NCBI GenBank assembly: GCA_018895125.1
Contig: JAHIOR010000074.1
Location: forward strand, 1-6,184
Direction: 5' to 3'
Origin: Patescibacteria group bacterium
GTDB taxonomy: Bacteria > Patescibacteriota > Minisyncoccia > Minisyncoccales > GWA2-46-15
Length of the DNA stretch: 6,184 nt
Part shown: positions 4,421-6,184 of the stretch, piece after piece
Layout of the letters: each line of letters begins with the position of its first letter
Numbering within the stretch: position 1 is the stretch's first letter
The notes under the pieces: generated by a model
Databases searched by the model: none
Told to the model about the DNA's origin: nothing
Seen by the model: only the letters and a program-made list of their open reading frames with translations
Program-made: the position numbers and the translations under genes

Positions 4421-5998
4421 ATGAATCAAAAGCAAAAAAACTTAATATTCGGCCTTATTATTCTTGGTTTCGTTTTGATTTGGTATTGTTTTTTTCTTTT
4501 TCACAAGATTGACTTAACCACTGCTGATTTAGGCAGGCATTTGAAGAATGGCGAGTTGATTCTGAAGGATTTCTCTTTTGATTCTGAGATTCTAAAGACA
4601 AATTTTTATTCATATACTGAGTCTGAATATTCAACCTTAAATCACCATTGGCTAAGCGGAGTTATATTTTTCATTGTCTTTAAGGCCTTTGGTTTTAACG
4701 GTCTCCACCTTTTTTTCATTGCTTTAAGCCTTTTTACTTTCTGGCTGTTTTTTAAGATTGCCGAAGATGAGATTGGGGTTGAAATTGCTTCGGTTTTATC
4801 TTTATTTATTATTCCTTTGATTGCCGAAAGAGTTGAAGTTAGGCCCGAAATTTTTAGCTATCTTTTTTCGGGATTATTTTTAATCTCGTTGTTGGCTTGG
4901 AGAAAGGATAAGCTTAAATTCAGATTTTTACTATTCTTGCCGTTATTACAACTTTTTTGGGTTAATCTCCATATTTTATCTATTTTAGGTCCGATTTTAA
5001 TTGGGACTTTTCTAACCGAAAGTCTGATTTTAACCAGTAAGAGAAAAGATTTCTCAAAGCTGGCAATCATCTTTGTTTTAGTAATTTTAGCCAGCCTAAT
5101 TAATCCCTTTGGCCTTAAGGGGTCTCTAGCCATTTTTGAGGTTTTAAGAGAATATGGCTATCGTCTGGTTGAGAATCAATCAGTTTGGTTTCTAGAAAAA
5201 TTGGGGTTTGTTATTAATCCCAATTTCTTGCTTTTTAAAATGGTTTTTTTGGCATTAGTAACTAGTATTGTGGTAGCTATTAAGGTGTCTAAAAAGGATT
5301 TTCCTTTGGTTAATCTTTTTTTAGCCGCTGGCTTCAGCTTGGCGGGGTTTTTGGCTCTTCGCAATTTCACTATTTTCGGACTTTTTAGCTTACCCTTAAT
5401 AGCTGGCAGTATTAAAATTATAACAGACAAAAAACCTTTGCCTGAACAAATCAGTTTTGATTTTTTCTCTTTTCCATTTAAGGTTCTCTTGGTAATTATC
5501 GGTTTTGTTTTTTTAACTTGGGGATTAATAACTCATTCACAAGAAATCAGTTTATCTAAAATGGGCATGGGGCTTTTGGATAATAATACTCAGGCCATAG
5601 GGTTTTTTAAACAAAATCAGCTCTCAGGCCCGATTTTTAATAATTATGACGTTGGTGGTTATCTTATTTTCTATCTCTTTCCCCAAGAGCGGGTTTTTGT
5701 TGATAACCGTCCCGAGGCTTACTCAGTAGATTTTTTTCAAAAAGAATATATTCCTCTTCAAGAACAGGCAGATAAGTGGCAGACTGGAGAAGAGCAATAT
5801 GGTTTTAAAACAATCTTTTTCTCTCATCGCGATGCCACTCCTTGGGGCCAAAGCTTTTTAATTGACAGGGTTAAGGATTCTGAATGGGCTCCGGTTTACT
5901 TTGATGACTTCATTGTTATTTTCTTAAAAAGAACTAGTGAAAATCTTGAGGTTATTGAAAAATATGAGATTCCTTTAAATTATTTCAATATTCAATGA
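4421..5998 (+). CDS. Polytopic GT-C-type glycosyltransferase-like membrane protein
   Basis: A 525-residue protein with about ten or eleven membrane helices and a soluble C-terminal part from about 372. The layout fits the GT-C superfamily, which moves sugars from polyprenyl-phosphate donors on the outer side of the membrane. After helix 1 (8-26) the first outer loop has DLGRHLKNGELI (36-47) with Asp36 and His40 in the place of the family's acidic/His motif, then FYSYTESEYSTLNHHWLSG (62-80), parallel to the usual DPFSYT...HEWL pattern. Further landmarks are RPEIFSYLF (141-149), FWVNLHILSILG (179-190), and, in the soluble part, NNYDVGGYLIFYLFPQERVF (407-426) and DNRPEAY (428-434). It could equally be called a GT39/PMT-like hypothetical; acceptor and sugar are unknown. 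AAGG lies 8 nt before the ATG, one of the few weak ribosome binding sites in the window. It overlaps the GT2 gene as ATGA, so the two are probably co-translated and work in one pathway. Confidence 0.75.
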   Translation: MNQKQKNLIFGLIILGFVLIWYCFFLFHKIDLTTADLGRHLKNGELILKDFSFDSEILKTNFYSYTESEYSTLNHHWLSGVIFFIVFKAFGFNGLHLFFIALSLFTFWLFFKIAEDEIGVEIASVLSLFIIPLIAERVEVRPEIFSYLFSGLFLISLLAWRKDKLKFRFLLFLPLLQLFWVNLHILSILGPILIGTFLTESLILTSKRKDFSKLAIIFVLVILASLINPFGLKGSLAIFEVLREYGYRLVENQSVWFLEKLGFVINPNFLLFKMVFLALVTSIVVAIKVSKKDFPLVNLFLAAGFSLAGFLALRNFTIFGLFSLPLIAGSIKIITDKKPLPEQISFDFFSFPFKVLLVIIGFVFLTWGLITHSQEISLSKMGMGLLDNNTQAIGFFKQNQLSGPIFNNYDVGGYLIFYLFPQERVFVDNRPEAYSVDFFQKEYIPLQEQADKWQTGEEQYGFKTIFFSHRDATPWGQSFLIDRVKDSEWAPVYFDDFIVIFLKRTSENLEVIEKYEIPLNYFNIQ

Positions 5999-6184
5999 AG
6001 CTTTCTATTATTATTCCAGTTTTCAATGAAGAAAAAACAATTAAAAAGGTTTTAGAATCTGTTTTAAAACAAGATATTGGAAATTGGGAAAAGGAAATTA
6101 TTGTTATCGATGATCACTCGAATGATGATACCGCCGAAATTTTAAAACAGTTTTTAGATAGAATTAAAATTTTCCAACACGGAA
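5995..6184 (+). CDS. GT2 family glycosyltransferase (DPM1-like), 3' partial
   Basis: The first 63 residues of a cytosolic or membrane-associated family-2 glycosyltransferase, cut by the window end. The frame opens at the ATGA overlap with the preceding gene. It begins with a first beta-strand and nucleotide-binding loop KLSIIIPVFNEEKTIKKVL (2-20), then the strand KEIIVIDDHSNDDTAEIL (33-50), in which Asp39-Asp40 and the following HSND correspond to the VDDGSxDxT nucleotide-sugar signature of GT-A folds; His replaces the more usual Gly. This N-terminal pattern is closest to dolichol/polyprenol-phosphate mannosyl- or glucosyltransferases, which make polyprenyl-phosphate sugars for GT-C enzymes; the coupling to the GT-C-like gene upstream fits that. 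Without the C-terminal part, membrane helices or a GtrB-like tail cannot be checked. Confidence 0.88.
   Translation, partial: MKLSIIIPVFNEEKTIKKVLESVLKQDIGNWEKEIIVIDDHSNDDTAEILKQFLDRIKIFQHG

Overview
The window looks like a piece of a Candidate Phyla Radiation (Patescibacteria, Parcubacteria-like) chromosome. This is inferred from gene content: a PaaX/Cas2-like orphan gene, a Gmad2 plus GerMN envelope protein in an apparent non-spore-former, a stand-alone MetRS-beta-type tRNA-binding segment, short intergenic gaps, AT-rich codon use, and almost no Shine-Dalgarno sequences. TGA ends at least three genes here (near 2075, 4303 and 5998), so the lineages that recode TGA as glycine (Gracilibacteria, Absconditabacteria) are unlikely. 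All genes are on the + strand.

Left part (1-1050): the 3' part of a short-chain dehydrogenase/reductase, cut by the window edge inside its glycine-rich cofactor motif. It is followed by a small DUF3850/ASCH-like gene and a hairpin that may be a terminator. Middle (1071-2956): rlmN (23S rRNA/tRNA adenine-C2 methyltransferase), overlapping by ATGA a secreted or membrane-anchored Gmad2-GerMN protein.

Centre (2972-3641): a PaaX-like/Cas2-like gene with a long palindrome on each side. The two palindromes share 25 of 32 positions. The left one lies directly upstream of the gene's -10 box, as an autoregulatory operator would. The right one sits just before the promoter of the next gene. This palindrome-gene-palindrome cassette is the most interesting structure in the window. 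No CRISPR repeats or other cas genes are present.

Right part (3686-6184): a CPBP-type membrane protein whose catalytic Glu pair is Gln-Gln. It overlaps by ATGA a 36-codon remnant of a MetRS-beta tRNA-binding domain that has lost its middle and its C-terminus. Next come a large polytopic GT-C-type glycosyltransferase-like protein and, again overlapping by ATGA, the start of a GT2 glycosyltransferase. The last two probably act together in envelope glycosylation, GT2 making the lipid-linked sugar and GT-C using it. At three genes (1071, 3027, 3686) a -10-like hexamer ends exactly 8 nt before the ATG and there is no ribosome binding site, which suggests leaderless transcripts.
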